From positions 3,100,001 through 3,164,000 of the forward strand of contig NZ_SHNO01000001.1 in NCBI RefSeq assembly GCF_026262645.1: a stretch of DNA of 64,000 nt. Reading direction: 5' to 3'. The stretch comes from Candidatus Marimicrobium litorale (GTDB lineage Bacteria; Pseudomonadota; Gammaproteobacteria; Pseudomonadales; Halieaceae). This document shows positions 26,947 through 36,531 of this stretch, one piece after another (the stretch's first letter is position 1; each line of letters begins with the position of its first letter). A program made the translations under genes and the position numbers. Under the pieces are notes generated by a model. The model was not told the origin of the DNA. It was given only the letters and a program-made list of their open reading frames with translations, and did no database searches.

Positions 26947-28208
26947 GATACCGCTCCGGCAATATGTTTAAACACGGCCAGGGCGTTCTCCGCACTAACG
27001 CCCGTTGCCCCCATTTTGATAACGGCCGCAATATCATTAAAATCAACAGATACCATGGCCATTGAGGCGTCATAGAGGCCCTCGTGTTCTCGGTATCCCC
27101 GCAGACAGGTTGAGATTTTCCAGTTGGCCTGGTTTACCCGGACCACATCGCTGTAGCATTGGATATCCGTGACAAGATCCTTGTCATTGATATTAGAGAA
27201 TGCACCGTGATCAAAAAAGCTCTCCAGTAGATGGTAGAACTGGAAACGATTGAGTTCCTCAGTGCTGATCAGCTCATAGTCATAATAGAAATCTCCGACA
27301 TACAAGCTGTCGCTCACATAGATCTGATCTTCAGATTTGCAGTGCTGATGAACGGCCTGGAAGTGATTGTACTCTTCATCGACCGTGTGACCCCAGCAGT
27401 TAAGCGATTCCAGCAGCTTGCCGGGTACCTGTATGCTGCCCATGGGTTTTGGTGTTGGAGTGCTGTCTAGAAGGGCGCGGTAAAACTGCTCCTGCTCTGC
27501 TAATAGCGCCGCAGTTATCTCACTTCTGTGATCACGTGTAACCAATATAGAGGCATTGTCTTTTATCAGTTTGGCCAGATGGCTTGCAGGGACGAGGAAG
27601 CTGATTTGCTCACCTGCCTTAGATACGTTGATGCCAACAACCTCACCCTTTGCATCAAGCGCTGGACCGCCACTCATACCAGGATTCAAAGAACCCGAGA
27701 AAAGTATTTTTTGGAGACGCGATTCTTCCACCAGTCCATTGTATGTACCTTCGATGATCGTCATTCCGAGGTCGCGTGGGTTTCCCATCGAATAGATGCG
27801 GTCTCCCTTGGAGATACTTGTCGTCGCCAGCGGTAGAAATTCCGGCGAAGATTTTCCAGTGACCAGAAGCGCTAGGTCGTTAACCACGTCGGTTGCAAGC
27901 AAGCTGAGAGCATCCGTACTACCGTCCTGCAGCTCGTACTCCAAGCGGTATTTGTGTGGTTCATAGACAAAAGATGCGACTACATGGAAATTGGTAGCGA
28001 GGTAACCGTCGTCGCTAACCAGAAATCCAGAGCCAATGCTGTATTTGTCGCCGGAGGCCACGTCTATGACCCTGATCTGAAATACGAGGTTTTGGGTAGC
28101 CTCGTAGATCTCCTTTGCAGAAGCATCCTCTGCTGCGACGGTGGGACAGCCGAGGGCGAGCATGATGGCAAGGCCGCAGAACAGTGCGCGGAGTAGGTGA
28201 GCAGGCAT
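26934..28208 (-). CDS. Exported trypsin-like (S1C/DegP-type) serine protease with unknown C-terminal domain
   Basis: 424 residues from the ATG at 28208, with a signal peptide ending near PTVAAED. In-frame starts up to 28322 exist but would bury the signal. The protease domain (about 35-225) has the whole triad: His in TNFHVV, Asp in VVNDLALL and Ser in NPGMSGGPAL. There is no PDZ domain. Instead, about 190 C-terminal residues carry a cysteine-containing region (LNCWGH, HCKSED, IQCYSD, STCLRG) I do not recognise. It overlaps the FHA membrane-protein gene by 13 bases. A periplasmic quality-control or signalling protease is plausible. Confidence 0.85.
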   Translation of the reverse strand: MPAHLLRALFCGLAIMLALGCPTVAAEDASAKEIYEATQNLVFQIRVIDVASGDKYSIGSGFLVSDDGYLATNFHVVASFVYEPHKYRLEYELQDGSTDALSLLATDVVNDLALLVTGKSSPEFLPLATTSISKGDRIYSMGNPRDLGMTIIEGTYNGLVEESRLQKILFSGSLNPGMSGGPALDAKGEVVGINVSKAGEQISFLVPASHLAKLIKDNASILVTRDHRSEITAALLAEQEQFYRALLDSTPTPKPMGSIQVPGKLLESLNCWGHTVDEEYNHFQAVHQHCKSEDQIYVSDSLYVGDFYYDYELISTEELNRFQFYHLLESFFDHGAFSNINDKDLVTDIQCYSDVVRVNQANWKISTCLRGYREHEGLYDASMAMVSVDFNDIAAVIKMGATGVSAENALAVFKHIAGAVSWTR

Positions 28209-28696
28209 CGCAATGACACGCACTATCGGGTTGGCCCATTGATTAGAGCGCCCATTGGCTGCGGCATAATTCTCTAGAAAAAATGCCATCGGTGCAGCTG
28301 ATGTGAGCGCCTGTCGCTTCATCAGAGGCGTGCCACCGTATCTATGCCCATAGTAAACAACCTGATATATAAAGTGGTCAGCTGAGGATTATAGACTATT
28401 GTCCGTCTGGCCTCATTAACAAGCAGCCCTATGCGCCCGCGCCGAAAACGGGGGTAGGAGGATAAATGCCCCCTGTGCCGCGCGTATAGCCAGCATGTCT
28501 TTTGTCACCTTTTGAGTGACTTCTTCCGCTACTCACCTACGCTTATCCACTCGAGTGCGGGAACTGCCGGGCCTCATAGTCGTTGGAAGGTACGGTTTGT
28601 TTGTGCGCTGGATAAGCCATTGCCAGGGGTCTACACTGATCGTTGGTTTTTCTGACCGGCGTTTTACGCGCCAACGTATCTGCCAGAGGCTTTACT
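28209..28696. other. Divergent intergenic region between the protease and aldehyde dehydrogenase genes
   Basis: About 490 bases. It includes a possible N-terminal extension of the protease frame up to 28322 and upstream DNA for both divergent genes. I see a short G5/C5 hairpin near 28449-28477 but no convincing promoter pair, RNA or additional gene. Confidence 0.4.
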
Positions 28697-30127
28697 ATGG
28701 ATTCAGTCGTTATTCCGGACAACATGCAGTCACAGCTCAAGCGATTGCGAGATGCTGAGCGATCAGAGGGAGTTGCCGATGCCGCCACGCGCATTGCGCG
28801 GCTGCGGAGGTGTATCGATCTGCTGGTGGAAAATCAGGATGATCTCGCGCGTGCTTTGGACGAGGATTTCAATGGCCGTTCCCCCTATCTCAGTAAGATG
28901 TCTGAGATACTTATGCCGATCAATCACCTCAAGCATGCGATCAAGCACGTTGAGAAATGGATGAAGCCAGAAAAACGGCGAGCAATGTTTCCTATGGGCT
29001 TGTTTGGTGGCCGGGCCCGGATTGAGTACCACCCGCTCGGCGTGATCGGCATTATGTCGCCCTGGAATTTTCCACTAGCCATGATTTTTCATCCCTTGTC
29101 CAACGCACTCGCGGCAGGGAACCGAGCAATGATAAAACCCTCTGAGTACAATCCGAAAACGGCTGCTCTGGTAGGTGAGTTGTTTAGTAGATATTTCAGT
29201 GACGAAGAAATTGCGGTGGTCAATGGCGGGCCCGAAGCCGGCGCTGCCTTTAGTGCCCTTGACCTGGATCATATTATCTTCACTGGCGCCACCAGCATCG
29301 GGAAAGCCGTGATGCAGGCCGCTGCGCAGAACCTGACACCCGTGACACTCGAGCTTGGTGGGAAGTCGCCTACTATCATTAGTGAGGGTGCCGATGTCGC
29401 GAAGGCGGCGGAAGCAATCATTTCGGGAAAAACAATGAATGCAGGCCAGGCTTGCCTGTCGCCAGACTATGTTTTTGTACCGGAATCCGCGCTTGAGTTG
29501 TTTGTCGACTCGGCTAGGAAAACATTTCTGTCATTGTTCCCAACGGTCGCGGGAAACGTGGATTACGTGGCGGTCATTAACGAGCGGCACTATCAGAGAC
29601 TATCTGGCTACATTGAAGAAGCGAGAGGGGCGGGTGTTCGAATAGAGCCGCTTGCGCCAGACGCCTATAATGCATCGGAGCAGCGCATTCCGCTGCAAAT
29701 TATCGTAAACCCCCATGATGATCTCAAGTGTATGCAGGATGAGATATTCGGCCCTGTCCTGGTCTTAAAGACTTATACCGAGCTCGATGATTGCATTAAC
29801 TTTATTGCAGACCGCCCCCACCCGCTCGGCCTTTACTACTTTGGTACGGATGCGGATGAGGAAAGGTATGTACTAGAGCGTACGCGTTCCGGCGGCGTGA
29901 CGATTAATGATGTGCTGATGCATGTTTCTAATATTGATCTTCCTTTTGGCGGTGTCGGCAACAGTGGTATTGGAAACTATCAGGGCCGAGAGGGTTTCAA
30001 AACATTCAGTCATGCGCGCAGTATTTACTCGCAGGGGTGGGTTAACTTACCCAAGCTTGCCGGCACCAATCCCCCCTATAACGCTGAAAAGATTGATAAG
30101 TTGCTCGCAGGCCAGATAAGGAAATGA
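28697..30127 (+). CDS. Aldehyde dehydrogenase, coniferyl-aldehyde-dehydrogenase type
   Basis: NAD(P)-dependent ALDH superfamily member, 476 residues from the ATG at 28697 (GAGG 8 bases upstream). Motifs are PWNFPLAMIFHPL (oxyanion Asn), KPSEYNPKTA (coenzyme Lys), FTGATSIGKAV, the general base in LELGGKSPT and the nucleophile Cys in NAGQACLSPDYVFV. The overall pattern matches the coniferyl aldehyde dehydrogenase (CalB) subgroup, which lacks the longer ALDH N terminus and often acts on aromatic or medium aliphatic aldehydes. The true aldehyde is not known. It is followed 71 bases later by a protease-like gene. Confidence 0.9.
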   Translation: MDSVVIPDNMQSQLKRLRDAERSEGVADAATRIARLRRCIDLLVENQDDLARALDEDFNGRSPYLSKMSEILMPINHLKHAIKHVEKWMKPEKRRAMFPMGLFGGRARIEYHPLGVIGIMSPWNFPLAMIFHPLSNALAAGNRAMIKPSEYNPKTAALVGELFSRYFSDEEIAVVNGGPEAGAAFSALDLDHIIFTGATSIGKAVMQAAAQNLTPVTLELGGKSPTIISEGADVAKAAEAIISGKTMNAGQACLSPDYVFVPESALELFVDSARKTFLSLFPTVAGNVDYVAVINERHYQRLSGYIEEARGAGVRIEPLAPDAYNASEQRIPLQIIVNPHDDLKCMQDEIFGPVLVLKTYTELDDCINFIADRPHPLGLYYFGTDADEERYVLERTRSGGVTINDVLMHVSNIDLPFGGVGNSGIGNYQGREGFKTFSHARSIYSQGWVNLPKLAGTNPPYNAEKIDKLLAGQIRK

Positions 30128-30198
30128 TCTGCCGTCGTCTTCGCTGTCATCAGCGGCCAATTCAGCATGCCGAAAAAGCAAGTGCGGGTTAATAGCCA

Positions 30199-30729
30199 GT
30201 GCGCAAAGACAACGACAATCCTATTGAAGAACAAAAACGCATGGGTACAACTATGCAGGTACTGGCATGGATCGTCTTGCTCGGTCTGGGTGTTGCCTAC
30301 TTTGGGAATATGCTGGATGAGCAGTACAACCCCAATCAGTCCATTGAGGTGCGACAGGGAGAGGGCGGAGCCCAGGAAGTTGTCTTGCAGCGCAATCGCT
30401 TTGGGCACTACGTGACCACAGGTAAAATCAATGGAAAGGCCGTAACGTTTATGTTGGATACCGGAGCGACGGGTGTTGCGATCTCTGAGGCGTTAGCGGG
30501 CCGGCTGGGGCTTAAAAAGGGTAGAGCGTTTAGCACCCAGACCGCTAATGGGATAGGCACCAGTTATGCTGCAAAACTGGATAGCGTCAGTGTTGGTCCT
30601 ATTCGCTTGTATGATGTGCAGGCTGGCATCACCCCGGGGCTGCTAACGGAGGAGATACTGCTCGGGATGTCCTTCCTTAAGCATATTGAATTCACCCAAC
30701 GTGGCGACACACTCATTCTGCGGCAGTAG
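30199..30729 (+). CDS. Membrane-anchored retropepsin-like aspartic protease (TIGR02281 type)
   Basis: A 176-residue protein. A short cytoplasmic N terminus, one membrane helix (about 18-38) and a periplasmic single-lobe aspartic protease domain are visible. The active site is FMLDTGATGVAIS and the second hydrophobic flap region is ILLGMSFLKHIEF. Such proteins must dimerise to form an active site, as retroviral proteases do. The start is GTG at 30199. ATG at 30241 is also possible. Substrate unknown. It may share a transcript with the aldehyde dehydrogenase. Confidence 0.87.
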   Translation: MRKDNDNPIEEQKRMGTTMQVLAWIVLLGLGVAYFGNMLDEQYNPNQSIEVRQGEGGAQEVVLQRNRFGHYVTTGKINGKAVTFMLDTGATGVAISEALAGRLGLKKGRAFSTQTANGIGTSYAAKLDSVSVGPIRLYDVQAGITPGLLTEEILLGMSFLKHIEFTQRGDTLILRQ

Positions 30730-30740
30730 AACCTTTTGTA

Positions 30741-31337
30741 TCAGCAGCTGGATGAACGATTGGTCTTGTGACGCATTTTTCGACAGTTCTTTTTGGCAGG
30801 CGAGTTGGCCGTGCCTGTCTCGAGTGATGCTGGCGCCGGGTTCACAACCGGGCCTGTTTCTTGGGCGAAGCTATCGACCATAACTGCAGCAGGCGCAGTG
30901 GAGTCCAATACTCCCGGCACGGCTGAGTAGGAGATATGGTATTGCGCTACCAGCCAGCCAGAGGCAGTCCTGACGAGAACGCCGGAACCGACGCCAGTAT
31001 TGCCTCCTGTGCCCTTTAGGGACTCGCTGAACCACGCCATCTCTCCCTCAGGGGATAGTGTGATCTGGCGGCTACTGCCTGGCTGAGGCCAGGTGCCGCC
31101 CGCGGCGAAGTATGTCGTGAGTTTGTTTGTGAGAGCGGGCGCGTTCCAGCGGCTGTCGCTACTCAAGCCGAGGACTGATCCATCCTCTGTCATCAGTTCT
31201 AGGAAAGCGTGATGGTCACTCGCTTCTCCTGCTTGGTGGAGGGCATCCAGTACAGGTCCAGGGGAGTCGTCGGCCTGAGCCAGTTGTGCAAGAAGTAAAA
31301 TAACCAGAAGTGCTGCGATAGTGTAAGGCTGTTTCAT
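30741..31337 (-). CDS. Exported NTF2/SnoaL-like protein
   Basis: 198 residues from the ATG at 31337, where a signal peptide starts (MKQPYTIAALLVILLL, cleaved near QAD). Longer in-frame starts up to 31490 add a non-signal leader. The mature part (about 25-140) has the cone-shaped NTF2/SnoaL pattern: HAFLELMTEDGSVLG, TWPQPGSSRQI, WFSESLKG and SGVLVRTASGWLVAQYH. The last 50 residues are low-complexity and basic. It is probably a ligand-binding or enzymatic periplasmic protein of unknown role. It is divergent from the next gene. Confidence 0.78.
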   Translation of the reverse strand: MKQPYTIAALLVILLLAQLAQADDSPGPVLDALHQAGEASDHHAFLELMTEDGSVLGLSSDSRWNAPALTNKLTTYFAAGGTWPQPGSSRQITLSPEGEMAWFSESLKGTGGNTGVGSGVLVRTASGWLVAQYHISYSAVPGVLDSTAPAAVMVDSFAQETGPVVNPAPASLETGTANSPAKKNCRKMRHKTNRSSSC

Positions 31338-31482
31338 TGTGAGTCTCTTCGCATCTGCGATGCAGTGTACAGTGCATGCACCACGAGTGGAAAGCGGCTT
31401 GCGGCGACAGGTATCTGCCCACATTATGGAGCCTACTCTTTTCGTGAAAACTATTAGACAGGAGGGCGATATCAGGCATTCA

Positions 31483-31968
31483 TTGGGCAATATACTGATG
31501 GTGATTATCCTGAACCTTGTGTTTTATTCCCCGCAGACGCTCGCGCAAGTTTATAAGTGGGTAGACAATAAAGGCAATACGCATTTCGGAGACAAACCCA
31601 GGGAAGCCGATAAGGCAGAGAGCGCAGAGCCCGTTGAGGTGATAGAGAGCTACCGGCCTGCGACCCAAACTGACAGCGAGCAGGCAGCGTTTGATCTTGA
31701 ACAAGCCACGCTGCGGCGTAAAACCGAAATGCTCAGGCAAGAAGATGCAGAAGAGCGCCGCGTGGCAAAAGAAGCTCGCCGTGCGAGAAAAGACGCAGTG
31801 TGCAATGAACTTGACGAACGCATTACCCAATTAACCACTACAAGGCAGGTAGGTGGCGTCAGAACGTTTTACTACACCGTAGAAGAAGACGGCAAATCTG
31901 TTACTTCATCACGCCAGAAAGAAATCGTCGCGACGCTGAAGCAGCAGCATGCTAAGGCAGGTTGCTAG
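31483..31968 (+). CDS. Exported DUF4124-domain protein
   Basis: A small exported protein with the DUF4124 signature VYKWVDNKGNTHFGDKP directly after a signal peptide (NLVFYSPQTLAQ). A charged, probably coiled-coil region follows (TLRRKTEMLRQEDAEERR), with two late cysteines. The start is unsure: TTG at 31483 (16 bases after GGAGGG), ATG at 31498 and GTG at 31444 are all in frame. I prefer 31483 because it gives a normal 20-residue signal. DUF4124 proteins are common in gammaproteobacteria and their function is unknown. Confidence 0.8.
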   Translation: MGNILMVIILNLVFYSPQTLAQVYKWVDNKGNTHFGDKPREADKAESAEPVEVIESYRPATQTDSEQAAFDLEQATLRRKTEMLRQEDAEERRVAKEARRARKDAVCNELDERITQLTTTRQVGGVRTFYYTVEEDGKSVTSSRQKEIVATLKQQHAKAGC

Positions 31969-32026
31969 GCAGCTGAGGCTCTGTGGGATACTAGAGTGGG
32001 GTGTGAAATGTTGTCGCGAGCCGAGA

Positions 32027-34045
32027 TCAATTTTTCGGAACCAGCCATATTGGAGACGACCAGGCGCGCTCCCTGATCGTAGCGGGCACGTGCGACGGCG
32101 GCTCAATGCCAAGCCTCAATGCGTCATACGTTGACCAGCGGCAGGTCGGATTTTGTAGTGCTCGCACGTAATAAAAAGCGCTTTGTGCCGATTGATAGTC
32201 AGGATCCTTCCAGGTCGTGGCTAGTTGGGGCGCCCCACTTTCTCCCAAAAGTGAGCAGTCGACAGTGTTTACTGTTGCATCGTTATTTGCGCACCGGTGG
32301 GTGTCCGGACTGACCGGTAGACCGCCAGCGCAGGCAATATCCGTGACAACCTCGTGGGTCTTTCCATCACTATCTACCCAGCCCTTAATCATTTGTAAGC
32401 GCTGCAGCGGTGCACTCATAAGATCTGCGCCTGCCCACACAAAGAAGATGGGGCTGTCCGGCTCGCCGTTTGTTTCAAGTACGCCACCCATAGGAACGCC
32501 TCCGGCGGTCGCAAGTGCGATGGCCTCGGGTTCTGCGGCTATACCGCTATCAAAGCCCCAACCCGCGAAAAAGCGTAATGTGATACGGGGGCCGGACGTA
32601 GCATAAACCTCGCGGCGCTGCAGCGCTTGAAAGATAGAGTCGCGGTTATTTTCCTCCGCCCATACTGCTGCAAGCCCACCTGAAGTATGGAACTGCAGCA
32701 TGGATTCAAAAGGACGGCGGTCGGGCCATTCCTTCATACGTCTGGCGGCAGGCGAGGAGGCCGCGGCGACTTTACCCACGAAATCCCACTCTTCTGCATC
32801 TCCTGGGCTTGCATTGTGCGTATCGGTGGCCCCGATCATGCCAAATGCCAGAGGGTTAAAGCCTAGTTCCTGTTGCAGCTGCAGGCCAATTTTTAGTCCT
32901 TGGCGCGCGAAACTGGTCGTGAAAGCGCAGCCGCTTACCTGCCCTTGCTCGCAGGGCGGCAGTACCTGGCCGAATCCACATTCTTCGTCGGCCGCGCCGA
33001 CACCTAGTGCGCATTCAGAAGAACCTTTCACTTGATACATTTCAGCCAACGGCTCTCGCCGGCTGCGCAGGCGCCAGGCTTGCTCATCGTAGGTCTTTCC
33101 ATCCCAGGTATGAGGACTGTAGACCAATCCCCAGCTTTTATTCATATTGTGTGGAATTGTCAGGAAGTCGCATTGCCCGGTGCAGCTCTCTTCAAGTGCG
33201 CTCCACAGGTCGATAGCCGAGCCCTGATCCAGGTAGGAAGCCGCGTGCTCGGGCAAGTCCGTGCCGTTGAATATCACATTCCTGTGGTGCTTACCTGCAT
33301 CTGTCAATGGGGGCGAATATTCATAGGCCGAAAACGTGGTCAGAATACCGGGCTGATAGTGCTTATCGGCCAGTTGCTTGTAACGGGTCCAGTCGCGGGT
33401 ACTATCGCGATAGCAACGATCAGGGTCGCCCTCATCCCCTGCGCAAATTGGCCAGCTTCTCAATGACGGCCGAGGACGAACCTGATTCTGGTAGACGCCC
33501 GGTGCCCCGTCGGAGGCAGCTTTTTCGCTACTTTCGCCTGCTACGGCCTGTACAGCAAGGAAAGTCACGATGTTGGGCGTGCCCATCAGGCTGCAGTGAA
33601 ACTTCTCTCTCCAGGAAAGGTTTGACTCAGTGCAGCGGGTACGAGTGCCAAAGCTTTCTGCATGATCAGTAATCGCTACGAAATCCATAGGGCGAGACAA
33701 TTGCATTGTCTCACCGCCAGCGCTTTGCAGACTTTCACCCGCCGCGAAGCGATACGCATCTGCTATATCGAGCGTTGTTCCAAATAAAACGGCATCGAAG
33801 CTCTCTGTTGTGTGTACGTGAAGATCGCCCCAGTATACGTTTTTTAGTGGGTTGTAGGCCTGTTCTACAAGTGGCAAGGGTTGCGGCAGCATTACTTTAC
33901 TGTCGTCCTGCAATTTGTAGTCAGCAAGGGCTGTGGTCGTGGAGGTGCCTTTATAAAGAGCGTAAATATCGCTTCCGATCGATTGCCACAGCACAGCTAC
34001 CCCAAGTAAAAAAAGAAGCAATGTGACAAGAAGAAATTTTTTCAA
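32027..34045 (-). CDS. DUF3604 (PHP-superfamily-like) protein
   Basis: A large protein with an N-terminal membrane anchor (LLVTLLLFLLGVAVLW) and a long periplasmic domain of the DUF3604 family. Recognisable are the YWGDLHVHTTESFDA and FVAITDHAESFG motifs (metal-binding His and Asp like PHP hydrolases), then TIPHNMNKSWG, GATDTHNASPGD and TSGPRITLRFF. I placed the start at TTG 34045 because it gives MKKFLLVTLLL after a GGGA site. An open frame continues to 34186. A hydrolytic role is implied by the metal motifs. Substrate unknown. It is about 673 residues. Confidence 0.85.
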   Translation of the reverse strand: MKKFLLVTLLLFLLGVAVLWQSIGSDIYALYKGTSTTTALADYKLQDDSKVMLPQPLPLVEQAYNPLKNVYWGDLHVHTTESFDAVLFGTTLDIADAYRFAAGESLQSAGGETMQLSRPMDFVAITDHAESFGTRTRCTESNLSWREKFHCSLMGTPNIVTFLAVQAVAGESSEKAASDGAPGVYQNQVRPRPSLRSWPICAGDEGDPDRCYRDSTRDWTRYKQLADKHYQPGILTTFSAYEYSPPLTDAGKHHRNVIFNGTDLPEHAASYLDQGSAIDLWSALEESCTGQCDFLTIPHNMNKSWGLVYSPHTWDGKTYDEQAWRLRSRREPLAEMYQVKGSSECALGVGAADEECGFGQVLPPCEQGQVSGCAFTTSFARQGLKIGLQLQQELGFNPLAFGMIGATDTHNASPGDAEEWDFVGKVAAASSPAARRMKEWPDRRPFESMLQFHTSGGLAAVWAEENNRDSIFQALQRREVYATSGPRITLRFFAGWGFDSGIAAEPEAIALATAGGVPMGGVLETNGEPDSPIFFVWAGADLMSAPLQRLQMIKGWVDSDGKTHEVVTDIACAGGLPVSPDTHRCANNDATVNTVDCSLLGESGAPQLATTWKDPDYQSAQSAFYYVRALQNPTCRWSTYDALRLGIEPPSHVPATIRERAWSSPIWLVPKN

Positions 34046-34420
34046 AATTGCTGTATCCCATAGACGAAAAGGAGTGAAAAGTGCCCTTACGTGCGTATCA
34101 ACGATTCTGCATTGTTTAGCAACTAACCCCGCCAAGGGATCAAATACCAGGCTACATACTGTCGCAAGCGATAGTGTGCAGGTCAAGCGCTGAACACCAG
34201 ACGAACCACAATGTAGTGAACAGTGATTACGGTGTCGCTAGTGCATTGATAGTCGCCCGGATTGACTGTGATAAATCATCTTTTCGGGAATGCGGTGTTG
34301 AACTGTGTATCACGACAAGAGAACTTATCAAGGTTTGTAAGTTTTCGCAGCATCTCTCGGGTGGCGGGCGTCCGATAAAAGCATTACCCTCGGAGGTCGA
34401 ACAAAGCGAGAGGCATTGCT
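34046..34420. other. Divergent intergenic region, DUF3604 gene and aldo/keto reductase
   Basis: About 375 bases, part of which may code an N-terminal extension of the DUF3604 frame. It contains CGGAGG near 34390 and GAGAGG just before the reductase GTG. I see no RNA gene or clear promoter. Confidence 0.35.
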
Positions 34421-35389
34421 GTGGAATATCGGAAACTAGGAAATTCAGGGCTCAAAATTTCAGAGTTATCATTTGGATCGTGGGTAACATTTCATCGTCA
34501 GTTAGATACCGGAATGGCAGAAAAAATGTTTGGTATATGCCTGGATGCAGGCATCAACTTTTTCGATAACGCAGAGGGGTATGAAGCGGGTGAATCCGAA
34601 GTTGTGATGGGCAAAGCGTTAAAGTCGCTGGGTCGTCCCCGAGACAGCTACTGCGTTTCTTCGAAAGTGTTTTTTGGCGCGACAGGGAGCCCGGCGCCAA
34701 CACAGATCGGGTTGAGTCGAAAGCATGTTACCGAAGCCTGCCACCAGGCTCTGCAGCGTTTGCAGGTGGACTATCTCGATATGTACTTTTGCCACAGACC
34801 GGATCCGGATACGCCAATCGGAGAAACTGTCTGGGCGATGCACAATTTAATCACACAGGGCAAGGTCTTATACTGGGGTACTTCGGAGTGGTCTGCTCAA
34901 GATATTATCAAGGCATATGAATTTGCAGATAAACACCACCTCACCCCCCCAACCATGGAGCAGCCACAGTACAACTTGCTTGAGCGAGAACGGTTAGAGC
35001 AGGAATATGCACCAGTGTTTGAAAAGTACGGAATGGGGACAACCATCTGGTCGCCCCTTGCGTCTGGCGCCCTCACCGGAAAATATCTCGATGGCGTCCC
35101 AGAAGGGTCCCGGGCTTCACTGAAAGGTTATGAGTGGTTGCGTGAGCACATGGTAGATTCCGACCGTGGGCAGGAGCGAATGCAGCGAGTAAAAAGATTT
35201 TTACCTATTGCTGCAGAAATGGGTACCACTCCCTCGCGGTTGGCCATTGCATGGTGCCTACTCAATGAAAAAGTATCGACAGTGATTCTGGGCGCGTCGA
35301 GCGTAGCTCAACTCCAGGAAAACCTGGCGTCACTGGAGGTTCTGCCGAATATTGACGAAAGTGTTAGGTCAGCACTCGCAGATATCTAA
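34421..35389 (+). CDS. Aldo/keto reductase, potassium-channel beta-subunit type
   Basis: A 322-residue (beta/alpha)8 oxidoreductase using NADPH. The catalytic tetrad is seen: Asp and Tyr in FFDNAEGYEAG, Lys in SSKVFFG and His in FCHRPDPDTP. The sequence follows the Kv-beta/AKR6 pattern closely (GLSRKHVTEACHQALQRLQ, YWGTSEWSAQDI, TTIWSPLASGALTGKY, VILGASSVAQLQENL). In animal Kv-beta the His is an Asn; here it is His as in typical reductases. The start is GTG at 34421, with GAGAGG upstream. Physiological carbonyl substrate unknown. Confidence 0.92.
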   Translation: MEYRKLGNSGLKISELSFGSWVTFHRQLDTGMAEKMFGICLDAGINFFDNAEGYEAGESEVVMGKALKSLGRPRDSYCVSSKVFFGATGSPAPTQIGLSRKHVTEACHQALQRLQVDYLDMYFCHRPDPDTPIGETVWAMHNLITQGKVLYWGTSEWSAQDIIKAYEFADKHHLTPPTMEQPQYNLLERERLEQEYAPVFEKYGMGTTIWSPLASGALTGKYLDGVPEGSRASLKGYEWLREHMVDSDRGQERMQRVKRFLPIAAEMGTTPSRLAIAWCLLNEKVSTVILGASSVAQLQENLASLEVLPNIDESVRSALADI

Positions 35390-35426
35390 TCAGGAGATTG
35401 TCGAGAGTTTTGTATCACATGCGTCG

Positions 35427-35828
35427 TCAGGCGGGTCGGTGGCCCTTGAGAAAACTGCGCAGTTTATCTGATAGGGTTTCGTGCTTCAGGTCGGTGAATT
35501 CACCGGCATCCATGAAAACGCCGTGCTCCCGACATATTTCGAACCAGATATGAGTTTGCTTCCAGTCCGCGGTTCTCTCCATCTGCCTTGCACAGTGGGG
35601 GCAGTTGATCGCGTCGTGCTCATTGTAGCGTCTGCCCTTGCGCGCACTGCCGCTGTCCAAAGCTTCAGACCCGGGCAGGCTTTTCAGATGGTCGGCCTCG
35701 TTACCATCAAACCACAGGCCCTCGCATCCCGTGCACCGATCTATGGTAACACCCTCGTGGGATAGGGGTTCCATACCGTCACGGCATTTGGGGCAACACA
35801 AGCTGTGAATGTCAGGGCTGAATTTCAT
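35427..35828 (-). CDS. TFIIB-type zinc-finger domain protein
   Basis: A 133-residue protein with two zinc ribbons. The first is CPKC...CTGCEGLWFDGNEAD near residues 12-45, the zf-TFIIB family signature. The second is CPHC...CREHGVFMDAGEF near 77-112. Proteins of this family are common and uncharacterised. No partner is evident; it converges on the aldo/keto reductase gene. It is probably cytoplasmic. Confidence 0.85.
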   Translation of the reverse strand: MKFSPDIHSLCCPKCRDGMEPLSHEGVTIDRCTGCEGLWFDGNEADHLKSLPGSEALDSGSARKGRRYNEHDAINCPHCARQMERTADWKQTHIWFEICREHGVFMDAGEFTDLKHETLSDKLRSFLKGHRPA

Positions 35829-36004
35829 GATCGTATGCCACAGGCAGTTTCCGTTATCTTAGGAGCACTCGCGACGCGTTTTTTTCATCTATTAATACCC
35901 CAGTATAGAAGAAAAAGTGGGGCTGTATGCAGCTAATATCATCGTATAGTGTCGTAAGGCGCCGCCTCATTATTTATTAAACAGCTCGGAGCTTGACCTC
36001 ACCT

Positions 36005-36475
36005 ATGTCCTCAGCAGAATTGCCGCTTATCGTAGAGGTAGAAATTGAGATTCCGCGGGGTAGCTGCCTTAAGCGCGGTAGTAACGAAACGTTGGATTTT
36101 CTTTCACCGCTCCCTTGCCTCTATAACTATGGTTCAGTGCGTGCATATATCGGTGGTGATAGCGATTATCTGGATGCTCTAGTTTTGGGGCCTCGGCTTA
36201 TGCGGGGGGCTCGTGTTCATGTACCCGTGCGTGCGGCTGTCGGTATTTCTGAGCGTGGGATTTATGAGGACAAGCTGATTTGCAGCGATCATGCGATGAG
36301 CCAGGAGGACAGGCTTCGGGTGGAGTTATTTTTACGTTGTTATGCCCGGTGCAAGGCGTTGCTTAACATGATGCGCGGTTTGTCCGGGTCAGTGCGCTGG
36401 GAGGGCTGGGTCGACGTGGAAAATGCTATGGGCCGTGCTTTACCGGTGGCGTCATCCAGACCTGTGATCCTGTAA
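36005..36475 (+). CDS. Inorganic pyrophosphatase-like protein
   Basis: 156 residues from the ATG at 36005; TTG at 35993 is also in frame. It looks like a soluble family I pyrophosphatase: VEIEIPRGSCLKRG, LYNYGSVRAYIGGDSDYLDALVLGPRL (the DxDxxD metal site as D-S-D-Y-L-D) and GIYEDKLI. These three parts match PPase substrate and metal motifs, but the usual Pro of GDGDPLD is Tyr and the region before NYG is short. It may be active or have a new substrate. It sits 56 bases before the BVMO gene in the same direction, so the two are probably co-transcribed. Confidence 0.7.
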   Translation: MSSAELPLIVEVEIEIPRGSCLKRGSNETLDFLSPLPCLYNYGSVRAYIGGDSDYLDALVLGPRLMRGARVHVPVRAAVGISERGIYEDKLICSDHAMSQEDRLRVELFLRCYARCKALLNMMRGLSGSVRWEGWVDVENAMGRALPVASSRPVIL

Positions 36476-36531
36476 TCCGGATCAGTGCTTTAATATAGGT
36501 GGAATATAATGTTAGCGGAGGTTTACAGCAG

